Part shown: piece after piece, positions 46,797 through 56,884 of the stretch
Layout of the letters: the number at the start of each line of letters is the position of its first letter
Position numbering within the stretch: position 1 is the stretch's first letter
Source: Porites lobata
Lineage: Eukaryota; Cnidaria; Anthozoa; Scleractinia; Poritidae
DNA: 64,000 nt
Direction of reading: 5' to 3'
Assembly (NCBI GenBank): GCA_942486035.1
Contig: CALNXK010000163.1
Coordinates: 1,175,001 to 1,239,000 of the forward strand
Notes under the pieces: model-generated
What the model was told of the DNA's origin: nothing
Databases searched by the model: none
Seen by the model: the letters and a program-made list of their open reading frames with translations, nothing else
Made by a program: the position numbers and the translations under genes

Positions 46797-46905
46797 CTTA
46801 TTAGGAGACACCAACAGAAAACTCGCTATTCCTCTGCCCCAGACAAATGTTACGAAAAACAGTTTTTCTGGAGCGGTTCTTTGGAATAGCCTTCCTATAT
46901 ACTGA
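46797..46905 (+). pseudogene. LINE carboxy-terminal fragment
   Basis: The frame encodes TNRKLAIPLPQTNVTKNSF and then GAVLWNSLP before a stop. This is the conserved end block of jockey/CR1-type reverse transcriptases. No RT core is found upstream, so it is an isolated remnant. Confidence 0.7.
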
Positions 46906-47475
46906 TAACCAACAGCAGGCGATGTCTCTTGGGGTTTTGACGGCTGACTGCAAACAATTCTTCTCGAGATCTACACGGTCCTTACGTAAAGCAGACTAAG
47001 GCTCTCAGTCCTATTCGGTTTTGTGACAAAGACAAAGGTAAGGTTTTGGAGGCCTTCTTGAAAGTTTCATGGACTAAGGCTACGGAGGACGAGGAAAGTC
47101 CTCAAGTCTGTCTTTCCTTTTTAGGTGTTCCCATTCGTTCGTTACAAGATTCTTCTCAGGTTTTTTTATTAGTATTATACTCTATTTTGTTTCCCTATTT
47201 TTTTTTTTTTTTGGCGAGAAAGACGATGTTCTCTTTCCAAACGCTGTTGAAAGGAACTTTCAGTCTTTTAACATGTCATCTGCAGTTCAGTATTACAGCT
47301 AGAGTTCCATGACACTAAAAGGTCAATCAGTGCAAAGTCTTTCAGACGACAAAGCAGGCCGTACTTTTTAAGTAAGCCAAGAACGCGGAATAGTCGAACG
47401 AGTGGTCTGGAGAAAAACAAAGCGGTCGTTCCCTCTTGTCTGGAGCAGATGGGGGGCGCGGGGGAGTGGAAGAGA
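46906..47475. other. non-coding stretch, nothing recognised
   Basis: No feature supported apart from T-runs near 47160-47215. Confidence 0.45.
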
Positions 47476-47480
47476 GTGAG

Positions 47481-48052
47481 TAGAGAGTTTTAGATCCGAG
47501 TTTACCGCGAACCTCTAATCGCTGGAGGTCACGTGACATGTCTTTCGCGTCACGTTTGAGGTTTACGACGTGCGTTTTCAACGTGGGGAGGTAGGTTTTC
47601 ACGTATGTCATTTACCTGAAAGCTTTTAGCGTATAATTAGAGAGTTTTAGATCCGAGTTTACCGCGAGCCTCTAACCGCTGGAGGTCACGTGACAAGTCT
47701 TTCGCGTCACGTTTGAGGCGTTTTCAACGTGGGGAGGTAGGTTTTCACGTATGTCATTTACCTGAAAGCTTTTAGCGCATAATTCTTGTTTCATCCCACG
47801 TAATGATACAAAAATCTTGTGGAGCAAGTCTTTATCCATTAACAGAGGCACAAATTCTGGTGAAATGCTAAATTTTATCAATCCTGTTGGATCTTGAAAA
47901 CAAGTGCCATTCATGGCTGCTGATTCAAAATGGCGGCCGTAATCTAATCCACCGCCAATCTAAATCGAATTATGTTTGAACGTCGAACCGCAAACGAGTA
48001 ATCGCAAACCGTGGTTAGACGTTCGCGGTAAACTCGGATCTAAAACTCTCTA
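47481..48052. mobile_element. 572-bp inverted-repeat element with duplicated left end
   Basis: 32-bp ends begin TAGAGAGTTTTAGATCCGAG. GTGAG flanks both sides (47476-47480 and 48053-48057). The left end and following sequence are present twice in tandem (47481-47637 and 47638-47785), so a second copy of the terminal repeat lies inside. No transposase is seen. Confidence 0.85.
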
Positions 48053-48190
48053 GTGAGACTGCGGAGAGCCGAGCGAAAAATACGTCTAAAAAATACGATA
48101 GAAACTGACAAAGAAAAAATAAAAGAAAGAAAACAAGAAAGAAAAAAATGACAGTTTCGTCGTCTAAAAGCAGTTGAAAAGTTAGTACTA

Positions 48191-48942
48191 GAGACCTTTA
48201 GCATCAGGTTCTTCATGGGAAACTGCAAACTGCAAACCGCAAAATGTCACGTGACCACGGCCTTGCGGTCACGTTTACAGTTTGCAGTTCATGTTTGAAC
48301 CGCAGAAAGGGCTTTCAGCGGTAAGTGATTTACGGCAAGGTTTTTTGCCGCAAAAAATTCTACAGCCTCGCGTTTAAAGGTATGAACTAGCTTTTTATAT
48401 CCGTTTGCGATGTGTTTGTTGGGTTTTTGATCTCGAATCAATGAATTATTGCTGATTTTTGGGCGATTAAAGTGATGCACCTCGACTTAATGAAAACAAC
48501 ATGGCGTCCCTAGACAATGAACGCGTAGTTCAAATCGATTTCATATTCCTTTCTGCCGTACTAAAAAAAGAAAGCGTTCTGTTCCAATCCAGAGTTAATT
48601 TTATTTTTCTATCGTGTTACTGAATTCATAGCTTAACTCAGTCTCTGTTTAGCTCCTATTTTTAACGTATCACTCCGCGAATTTCATTTTATTTTGTTTA
48701 TTTCTTTGAGACTGGGGAGCCCAGGCTTCATAAGCCTTCTGGTTTCTTCTGGGCTCCCTTGCAACCTTACAATTCCTATATGTATTCTTTTATTGTATTA
48801 TATTTTGGCTAAATAAAAATGAACTGAACTGAACTGAACTGAACGCCTTGCTAAAATTTAAAATATCGCCAAAGCGAAACTGCAAACGCGTAGCTGCAAA
48901 CTGCAAACTGCGGTTTGCGGTTTGCCTGATGCTAAAGGTCTC
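48191..48942. mobile_element. 752-bp inverted-repeat element with nested retroposon tail
   Basis: The ends are GAGACCTTTAGCATCAGG and its inverse. TACTA flanks both sides (48186-48190 and 48943-48947). Both ends also carry GCAAACTGCAAACYGC units. The 5-bp target size matches the neighbour at 47481-48052, which suggests related families. A retroposon 3' end occupies the right half. Confidence 0.85.
48590..48844 (+). mobile_element. retroposon 3' end with (GAACT)n tail
   Basis: It contains a stem-loop of GGGAGCCCAG (48715-48724) and CTGGGCTCCC (48749-48758), then a tail of five GAACT units (48821-48844). This is a typical LINE/SINE 3' end. The left border is uncertain. Confidence 0.65.
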
Positions 48943-49194
48943 TACTACCAAATCCGTTCCTGCTGATCAATAACAAAGCGCCAAAGTGCTCGACGCTAGG
49001 GTTGAATACATACCATAAGAAGTTGGAAATGAAGGACGTAGTTAACCTGTAACAGGCCTTCAGATAGTCGGGAAAAGCAAAGAAAAATGAGCTAGAAAAA
49101 ATGGCGAAGGGGCGGGGTTAGGGAGAGAGGGCGAAAGGTCCTCCTACTTTCTCCCTCTTACTCTCTTCCACGTTTGTTTTCCTCCGTTCCCCAT

Positions 49195-49290
49195 TTCGCG
49201 CCACTGTCCACTATCCACTATCAAGAGAGAATGAGATCATTCTCTCTTGCCACTATCCACCATCCACTATCCACTGTCCACTACGCCTGG
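49195..49290. repeat. CACTATCCA repeats around a 26-bp palindrome
   Basis: Several CACTATCCA/CACTGTCCA units surround AAGAGAGAATG-AGAT-CATTCTCTCTT (about 49221-49246), a nearly perfect palindrome. Confidence 0.75.
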
Positions 49291-51499
49291 AATAGGCTAG
49301 TTCATAGTTGGCCGGAGAGTTTTTTCCAATGTCGATGCAAGGGATCTATAGATTTCCATTTAGGAGCATTTGACATTTTTAAAAGCTATTCCTGCTTTAG
49401 CATTAGTAAAACGTTCTTTTTTTTTTCTATTTTTCGTTTTGCTCTAAAGGAAATTTTTGGTGATTTGTTTTTGATGCCTAGCAGCGTTTTGCCAGGAATA
49501 AAACGTATTTTAAGCTTAATAACGACAGAGAATCCTGACAAAAAGAATAATAAGTCCAAAATAACTGACGAAATTAGAGGCTCTTCATAATAAATTAGTC
49601 AAGGATTCACTACAGCAAAAGCAACGAAGTCGGCGCACGGAGGACTTGTGTCGGTCGCCTCTAACAACGTAACATGAAATCTAGTCCTTTCAACTAGTCA
49701 GAATGTTAGACAAGCTTACTTAGCGCACACATGTAGTTTTAGAATCTTTCAGCGGTATTTTACAGGACAATGAAAGCAGGCTTGCTAAAGAAAGAGGTAG
49801 AATTTGAGGGAGTGAGAACAACGACTAACCGGCTATACGGACAGTCCGGTACAAGTTAAAACTCTCGATAAAGATTTAGCTAAGGCGTCACAATTTGGGC
49901 CAGATTTGTATTGGTACTGACTAGCCAATTTACAAGAAATCTGGCCTACTAACGATTTCCGTATAAATAAGAAAATGCGTTGTTTTATAATGTACTTCAA
50001 GGACGTTAGCAGACAAAAATGTACTTTTGGCATTTGCCCATCGCCACAGTCCCATCATTAATACTGACTTCCGTCGTGTGCACAGACGTTTTCCTTTGTT
50101 TTGGGGCTTGTTTTTTATTTGTTTTGTTTTGTTTTTTGCGAGATCCCTCCAAATCTTGATTAAACCTTTCTTTAACCTCATCAGCTCCCGACTAGGATGA
50201 GAATAAAACCATGCAGTCTCATATTTCCTCCGAAAGGGTTATCAGCCAGTTCTGTTTTTGTGATCGTCACATTCTGGAACATGACAATTGGGAGTTACAT
50301 GCCGCAGGTATAAAGCATATGACGTCCGCCTCTCTGTATTAACTCTTGTATGAAGAGTTTAACGTAACTGTAAAGTACGCGAAATTTGCTTATTTGGGTA
50401 TGGTTTGGAGTTAGCGAACTGTGAGGAAATGTAAACGTTTGTCGAGGCTGGGGGTACATTAATGGGCCCTATTGTCGCATTATTGAAAAACCCGTCAGTG
50501 GGGTTTTTCGTAAAATAGACTGTCCTGACGAGAAAAACGTGTTTGCGCTCTGCAAAGGAAGTACAACCAGAGTGATACAACTATAATTTGTTTTAATAAA
50601 GTAATCGAGAGCGTATAAAGATCATTCTTTCATTACATACTAGGTAACTGATCCATTAGCAGTGATACATTGAAAACTTATTGATTTAGAAAAAGGGATC
50701 GAAAGTTTTAAGCTTTGGCACACCTCAAAATCAGGACAAAAACAGGAACGACACTGGGCTCCGACTTGCATAAGTGATATCAGCTGACTCTTGTTATCGT
50801 ATGACGTTACAATGTGGAGACAAAGCAAGAAACAAAAAAAATATGTGATAGACATGGTCATGATTTGCCATCAATTAGTTACAGAACCTGAAATGTCCAC
50901 ACTTCATGATCGGGTCTAGGACTCATTGTCTTCGTTATCAGATTATAGATTATAGTGAATATGGTAAGGTTGAATGGTAGATTTTTCGATAAAGTTTTAA
51001 GAAGATAATATATAGATTTAGTCGGGGCTGAAAGCGAAGCTCTCCGGGATTTACAGGGTGTCCAGAGAGTTCGTTCCTCTACTTTATAAGTCTATATTTC
51101 AGTACTATTGGACTCGGTAAGCAAATCATTTGAACAAAAGTTGTGTCTTTCAATCTATTTCACTATTTTCATACTTGTTGTGCAATCTTTTGACTCGAAT
51201 ATTCCATTTGTGTACATCCACGCCAAAGTTGCGCGAGCGCGAGCATATTTTCCAGCCGCATGATTTTTGTATTTTATAGCCCGAATTGCTCGAACTCCTT
51301 CCATGTTTTTTTGTGAATATCACAAAAGATAAACCCCCTTAACGCAAAAACGTTCAGGTACGTGAAAGCATAAGCATGTATACTTCGATTTACTGGCTTA
51401 TCTGTTGTAGAATCTGCTAAAAAAACTGGAAAAATCCGAACGGTTGAGTGGTAAAATGATCATGGAGAAACTAAGGTTTTGAAGGCAAGAAACGAAGGG

Positions 51500-51930
51500 G
51501 AAGACCAAAAGTCCTGAATAAAGCAGCTAAAATAGTTTTAAAGAAGGCTAGATACAAAATAGGAGACTCGACGAGAAAGCTCTTACATAGTTAGCAAGCC
51601 AAGTTCAGAAAGGGTCATGAAAAGCGAATGTTTAAAATTAGAGGCCCCTGAGATGGCAAAAAAACCCTCTGCTTAGTCTGCTAAGTAACGCTCAGCTCGT
51701 CTCAAATTTGTAAAGAAGTACAAAAGCCTTGCTGTGGAAGGGGGCCAGGATGATTTTCTTTTTTGGATGAATGCCCAAAATATATATTTTTTTCAGCTGC
51801 CTAAACTAAAAAAATATTGTTTGGTGGTTGAACTGGCTCCTGCGCACCAGGTGATAAAAGAGCTGAAAATGGATCATCTATGGGTCTTCACGCTGTATCC
51901 CGCACCATGCCGCAACGGCTGCAGAATGTG
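51500..51930 (+). pseudogene. Tc1/mariner transposase relic
   Basis: Frames from about 51500 encode GRPKVLNKAAKIVLKKARYK followed by IGDSTRKL, which resembles the helix-turn-helix linker region of Tc1-like transposases. After stops and frameshifts, the frame 51734-51928 holds DDFLFWMNAQNIYFFQLPK and HQVIKELKMDHLWVF. These correspond by resemblance to the region around the second catalytic acid, here apparently replaced (FLFWMN where an acidic pair is usual). The last third is missing, cut by the LINE. Confidence 0.65.
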
Positions 51931-51964
51931 ATAAAAAAAAAGAAACAAAAAGAAAAAAAGGCTA

Positions 51965-53030
51965 TGGAGAAAACTAAAGGTTCATCCATCAGAAATCCTT
52001 AGCCGAAAGTTTAAAGAGTTACGAAAATCCGTCAAGCAGTTAGTAAGATCTGAGTATAAAAGATATCTAGAGCATCTGTCGAGTCAACTGAAGGTAAACC
52101 CAAAACGATTTTGGAGCTACCACTCAATTAAGTCGAAATCAAAACGGCTTCCTGATGTAAGCACCTACAACAGAAGATCTGCGATAAAACCTCATGAGCA
52201 AGCTACCTTATTTAATATTCACTTTCATTCAGTTTTTTGTAAACAGAGTACTGGGGTAACGGCTGCAATACAAACTAACTTACAAGATCCAAGTTTTGAG
52301 GTAGTTACCAACCATGTGACATGTGACACTAAGGAAGTTCAAAAGCTACTTAGCTGTCTCAATGCTAATAAGTCTTGTGGAGTTGATAAAATACCTGCTC
52401 GTTTACTTAAAGAGACTGCTGACACATCTGCAGTTCCTCTGAGTATGCTCTTCAATTTATTGTTCAAACAGGGACGCCTACCTAAATTATGGAAATCAGC
52501 TAATATTACACCCATTCATAAGGATGGTGATCGAGACCCAGTAGAAAATTATAGAGGCATTTCATTAGAGGCTGTTCAGCGAAGAGCTACCAGATGGATC
52601 ACTAGGTCTGATGATGATCATGATACTAGACTATCTAAGCTAAAATTGTTGTCACTATCTAATAGGAGGTTCACTAGAGATATTACATTTTTTTCAATGT
52701 AATTAATGGACCTCATTATGATATTGACATTTCAAATAAGCTCATATTTTGTAAGGACAGAAATACAGGTTATAACTTGAGAAAAAATGACACACAGGAC
52801 ATTTTCCAAATTTTAGTAGAACTGATGGTTTTAAATATAGTTTTTTTTTAACCGTATTGTAAATGAATGGAATGGTTTACCCAATCATATTAGGGAATCA
52901 AACAGTATTGCAACTTTAAAAAAAAATGTTTTAAGCTTTATTAAGGATAACTAGAACATTTATATTTCTATTTGTATATATTTTTCTTATATTTTAAATA
53001 GTGGGGGCATCCCTAGTATGGCGCATTGGT
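51965..53030 (+). mobile_element. internally deleted jockey-like LINE
   Basis: One open frame from about 51972 to 52702 covers the linker before the RT and the first RT block (NANKSCGVDKIPARLLKE, GRLPKLWKSANITPIHK, NYRGISL). It then jumps directly to the carboxy-terminal block AVQRRATRWITRSDDDHDTR. The whole RT core (motifs A to D) is deleted in frame. Past 52700 a frameshift leads into the final WNGLPNHIRESN-like block. Right border approximate. Confidence 0.8.
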
Positions 53031-54891
53031 GCTTTTAGTTGTCTCCTTCTCCACAACGTTTTTTTTTTCTTATAGTAGTGTTAGCGTATTTCATTTCATT
53101 ATTTGCTTGTAATGTAGTGGAGTGAATCTGTAATAAAAAGGGCATGTCAGTCACTGAAATTCTGGATACATGTACTCGATAGAGAAATAAACATCTTCTA
53201 GAAATTTCGTGTAAAAATAAAGTTTTGATCAAAAGTTGTAGTGCATGAAATTAGAGGAACGAACTTTTGGGACACCCTGTATAGTTTGCCCAAACAAAAT
53301 ATAAAATCGCGTAATGCTGAGCGGCTAAGGCAACGAGAACGGTGAAAAACAACAATAGGTCTAATTAGCAAAAAAGCAACTTTGCACGTGCAGTACACTT
53401 TTTTTCTACATTTCTTCGCCGTTGTTTTGTACGGCCACAACGTGAAACTTCCAGAAACTCCCCAGTAACACGTTTTGAGGAGGAAATGTCGTACGTGTTC
53501 TTGATCACATTTTTTTCACTGCCACTCATTTTCACCTTGGTGGCCGCTAGCATTTTTCATTTTCTCACCGCCGCTACAAAATTTTCATGTTGTTCTTCCA
53601 ACAAAAAAATGTCTTCTTTATTTATCTCTCGCTCTAGCTGTCTGTCGCCCTTTTTCTCGTTGAGCTTCGCTGGCCTGTCGCCTACTTTCCCTTTTTCGCT
53701 GTCTTTCTGTTTCTCTATATTTCAAATTTGTGAACATGACAATTTTACTAAGCTTACTACATTGGACAACAAGGATACAGAAACGATTTCCGCTTTCCGT
53801 TTTCCTCTTTACTGAGTTGTCTCTGCTTCACAAGACGCGAGTGGCTAAGCGATTTCCCGCAAATATAACCTCGAGTTGCATTTGGGTTTGCCATACCGTG
53901 TTGTTTGAGTTATTTTACAATGGTATGCCTGTGGTTCTTATGGACGGGAGGTCGGGCGTACGGTCACGTGATTACCAAAATTTCTCGGATAGGTTGATTT
54001 TCCACATTTTCGTAGGTATGGGGCTACGCTTGCGCGCGCGTGGAGCTCCGCTATAAACCTTATCATAGGAAATAAACGCTCAAACGCGAATCTCCAAAAT
54101 TCGAGTTAATTTCAGGCGCGTTAATTTCTGCGCTTCCGCGACCTTAATTTCCATTATTTTGACTCCAATTTCTTCATACCGTCTGACAGTCTAGACACCT
54201 AACTAAGAAAGAGGAGTATTTAGTGGATAACGCGTGACTGAATACGACTTCTTCGTTGTTTTCTCAAAGTTAAGTGCTAAATCACTATCGCTGAACCTAA
54301 TAATTGATTTGAAGGTTTAATTTAAAAGGTAAAAACGTGACAACGTTTTAAGATTGATTTCAGCATCCACGGCAAGGGCGTTTAAGTGTAAAACCTAAAG
54401 CATGCAAGAAAAAATAGAGTGCAATGTTTATGAGATCCTTCGGACTCCTTTTTCATATGTTTTTGTGAACTTGACGGTGCACAACGTATGTTTCTATCGA
54501 TTTGACCTTACTGACCAATAAAAACGTGGAATAAATCTAAAGGTTTTTGCATCGTCAGGTACTCTCTTTGCTAACCCTGTAAAACCCCCTTTTGTCCTCT
54601 CTTGTCGTAATGACTGAACAAAAAGATAAAAGATAAGCGTAGGAAGGTCTAAGTACTTTGTTTTCATAAGCTTGAAACTCATGCATTTATTCATATATAT
54701 TTTTGGAAATGTGTGTTGCAATGCAGTTGTTACAAATTAACAATTTCATCTGAAACAAAAAAGTTAAGATATAATTTTCTTGTTCTCGAACTTAACTGAT
54801 GTATGCGTGCTGTATAAGTGTTTTTAAAACCTTCACATCCTTGAAGATATTCAGCGAGAAAATAATCAACACATTTCTTGCAGTATCCTCT

Positions 54892-54897
54892 TTTATT
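54892..54897 (-). terminator. poly(A) signal of TNF-ligand gene B
   Basis: AATAAA on the minus strand, about 190 bases past the stop. Same context as in copy A, without the MITE. Confidence 0.6.
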
Positions 54898-55084
54898 TAA
54901 ACACCAAACCTGGTTGACACTACAGTTATCTATAATGAGGAACCATTAGACCAAAATTTATGTCTCCTACAAAACAGTGTAACTCAATTAGTCAGCTAGA
55001 AGCAAGCCTTTTGAATTTACATCCCTTAATTCATGGACTGATTTCTAAGTTATCCGTCAAACGTTAACGCTAACAGCAAGATTA

Positions 55085-55431
55085 TTAAATCAAAAATGCG
55101 CCAAAGTAACTGTGTTTGGAAGCCATGTAAATTTTAGGGCCGTATGGTTCAGGATAAGAGTGGGCAGTCAACGTGATGACGTCATTAGCGTTCAGGTTGA
55201 AAACCCCACCAGTGTACACGGTACCATGGAAGTTTTTGTCATTTACGGGTGGTTGAAGCATGGTCACGATTTTGTCGTTAACTTTGATAAAGACTCGTCC
55301 ATTGTTGCGGAAGTAAAGTTGGGCGTAGATATAGTACCGTCCGGGGGTAGGCACCGTCAATTTTCCGTCTTGATACTTCATTCCGCATCCAAGGTAGCTG
55401 TTGGGAGCGCTGAGAGACCAGTCCTTGATCA
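55085..55431 (-). CDS. TNF-ligand gene B, exon 3
   Basis: Acceptor CTTGCTTCGTAG, then TG completing the split valine codon. Encodes residues 53-167 and the stop. Confidence 0.9.
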
Positions 55432-56816
55432 CTACGAAGCAAGGTATAAACAGGCGTATGTGATTTAAGAGATCATATAGAGGTGATCACTCTCCAAGAT
55501 TTTCAAAACTTTACTTTTAACCCTACCTAACCTCGCCCCCAGGGCTTGAGGTTGAACCCTACCGAATACCCCACGATATCCTAGCACGATTTTCTGAGAT
55601 TAATTACGAGATTGCATGACAAATTGTTACCCTACAACGATACAGTAGAAGTAATCGTTCATTTTATACTTTTTCTCAAAGAATTTTTCCCTGTTTTATG
55701 CGTTTTAAAAAATCGTTATCTTTGAAGGTGTACTTTAGTTTTTTGTTTCAAAGTTCTGGCTCAACAAAAATAAATTTTAAAAATGCAAAGATTGGAGCAA
55801 AGAACTTGAAGTACCTGTGTTGGGTGGATAGCGAACCTCATACTTAGTGGCAGCTTCGATATGAGCAGATGGGTTTGTTGGATCCTAAAACAGAAAAAAA
55901 TAATAATAAGGAAAAACAATGATGACGCAACTTTACTTATAGCATGAATGATATACAACAAAGGGAACGAAACATAGAGAGACGAGATGCGAGATTGCGG
56001 AAAATTAATTCAGTGCTCATAAGAACACGGCGTGTAACAAATGTGCTGTATTGTTATTTTTTTGGTTATGGCCATGAGAGGATAAAAGGGTTCTTGTTCC
56101 TGTACAGGAGAAAGCGGCACAAAATCATACAAAAAACACGTTTATAAACTCGACCTAACGCACTATTTTCATTGTTTTCTCTGTTACTGGTATCTTAAAA
56201 GATTTTCAACATGAGTAGGACTGTATAGTCATTTAAAAATTTACTGTAAATATAGACCCTTAGGCGAATATCTATAGTCACTGCTGGAAAGAGCACCTTA
56301 AAATTAGGAAACCTACCAAGTTTAAAGGTGATACGTCTAAAGTAAGCGAAGGTATTACTCCACATAGTCCCGCGAAATTTTACAAACATTAGTATGTTGG
56401 GGGCACGAACTTGCCTCCAACCATCAAACGTCTCCATAATTCCATGACTTTGCAAAGCTGTATCCCTAGTCGTTATTTTTCAACGAATCACTTTCAAACT
56501 TGACAGCCTTACTGATTTTAAGCTTTCTTTTCAGCCGTGTTGACGAACTTTCACTAACTGCTCCCAGTCAAAAGTTGAAAACGAACCGTGGAAGGGTCGA
56601 TAATGAAGCGGCGGGGGCTTAATTTAAACATTCAAAGAGCCACAAAATTAAAACTTGCCGTAATGACAGAAATAAGTCAACGGAAAATCGTTCTTTGTAA
56701 GTGAAAAAATCTGAAGTCAATTGTCTTACCTGATTTCGAGGTACCAGAACTTTAGCTCGAGAGGAATACGGTAAACTGGCACAAACCAGAGAAACACAGA
56801 TAAAAAGGAACTTCAT
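55085..56816 (-). CDS. secreted TNF-superfamily ligand, gene B (three exons, 167 residues)
   Basis: Paralogue of gene A with the same exon lengths and phases: 56816-56730, 55884-55815 and 55431-55085. Residues 1-21 form a signal peptide identical to that of A. The TNF domain has PSAHIEA (34-40), IKDW (54-57), GRYYIYAQLYF (83-93), GGVFNLNANDVITL (127-140) and SYFGAFLI at the end. It differs from A at about 26 residues, spread over exposed-looking positions (42-44, 59-63, 147-158). Cys144 of A is serine here, leaving Cys68 unpaired. The gene is compact (introns 845 and 383 nt) and free of insertions. All splice sites and the reading frame are intact, so it is probably expressed. As for A, it lacks a visible membrane anchor. 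Confidence 0.87.
55815..55884 (-). CDS. TNF-ligand gene B, exon 2
   Basis: 70 nt between TCTGTTTTAG and ACAG|GTACTT. It encodes DPTNPSAHIEAATKYEVRYP and three more residues (30-52). Confidence 0.85.
56730..56816 (-). CDS. TNF-ligand gene B, exon 1 (signal peptide)
   Basis: ATG at 56816-56814, 29 codons, donor CAG|GTAAGA. It encodes MKFLFICVSLVCASLPYSSR and nine more residues. A GTG-started extension upstream is possible in frame but has no ATG. Confidence 0.85.
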
Positions 56817-56878
56817 TATCTCAGTCACTTCTGAAATTACCCAGTGAAGAAATGAAAGGGCGTAGAATGAGAGGCCAC

Positions 56879-56884
56879 TTTATA
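56879..56884 (-). promoter_or_regulatory. TATA box of TNF-ligand gene B
   Basis: ATATAAAG on the minus strand, 63-70 bp upstream of the ATG, same context as in gene A. Confidence 0.7.

Larger units (their letters stand above)
51054..53279 (+). mobile_element. Tc1/mariner-type transposon with nested LINE
   Basis: The terminal repeats are CAGGGTGTCC + AGAGAGTTCGTTCCTCTA at the left and, inverted at the right, CAGGGTGTCCCAAAAGTTCG. TA is duplicated at both ends (51052-51053 and 53280-53281). Copy A has the single TA at the matching position (37322-37323). TA targeting and these ends define a Tc1/mariner superfamily element. It is dead: the transposase is broken and a LINE fragment occupies 51965 to about 53030. 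Confidence 0.9.
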
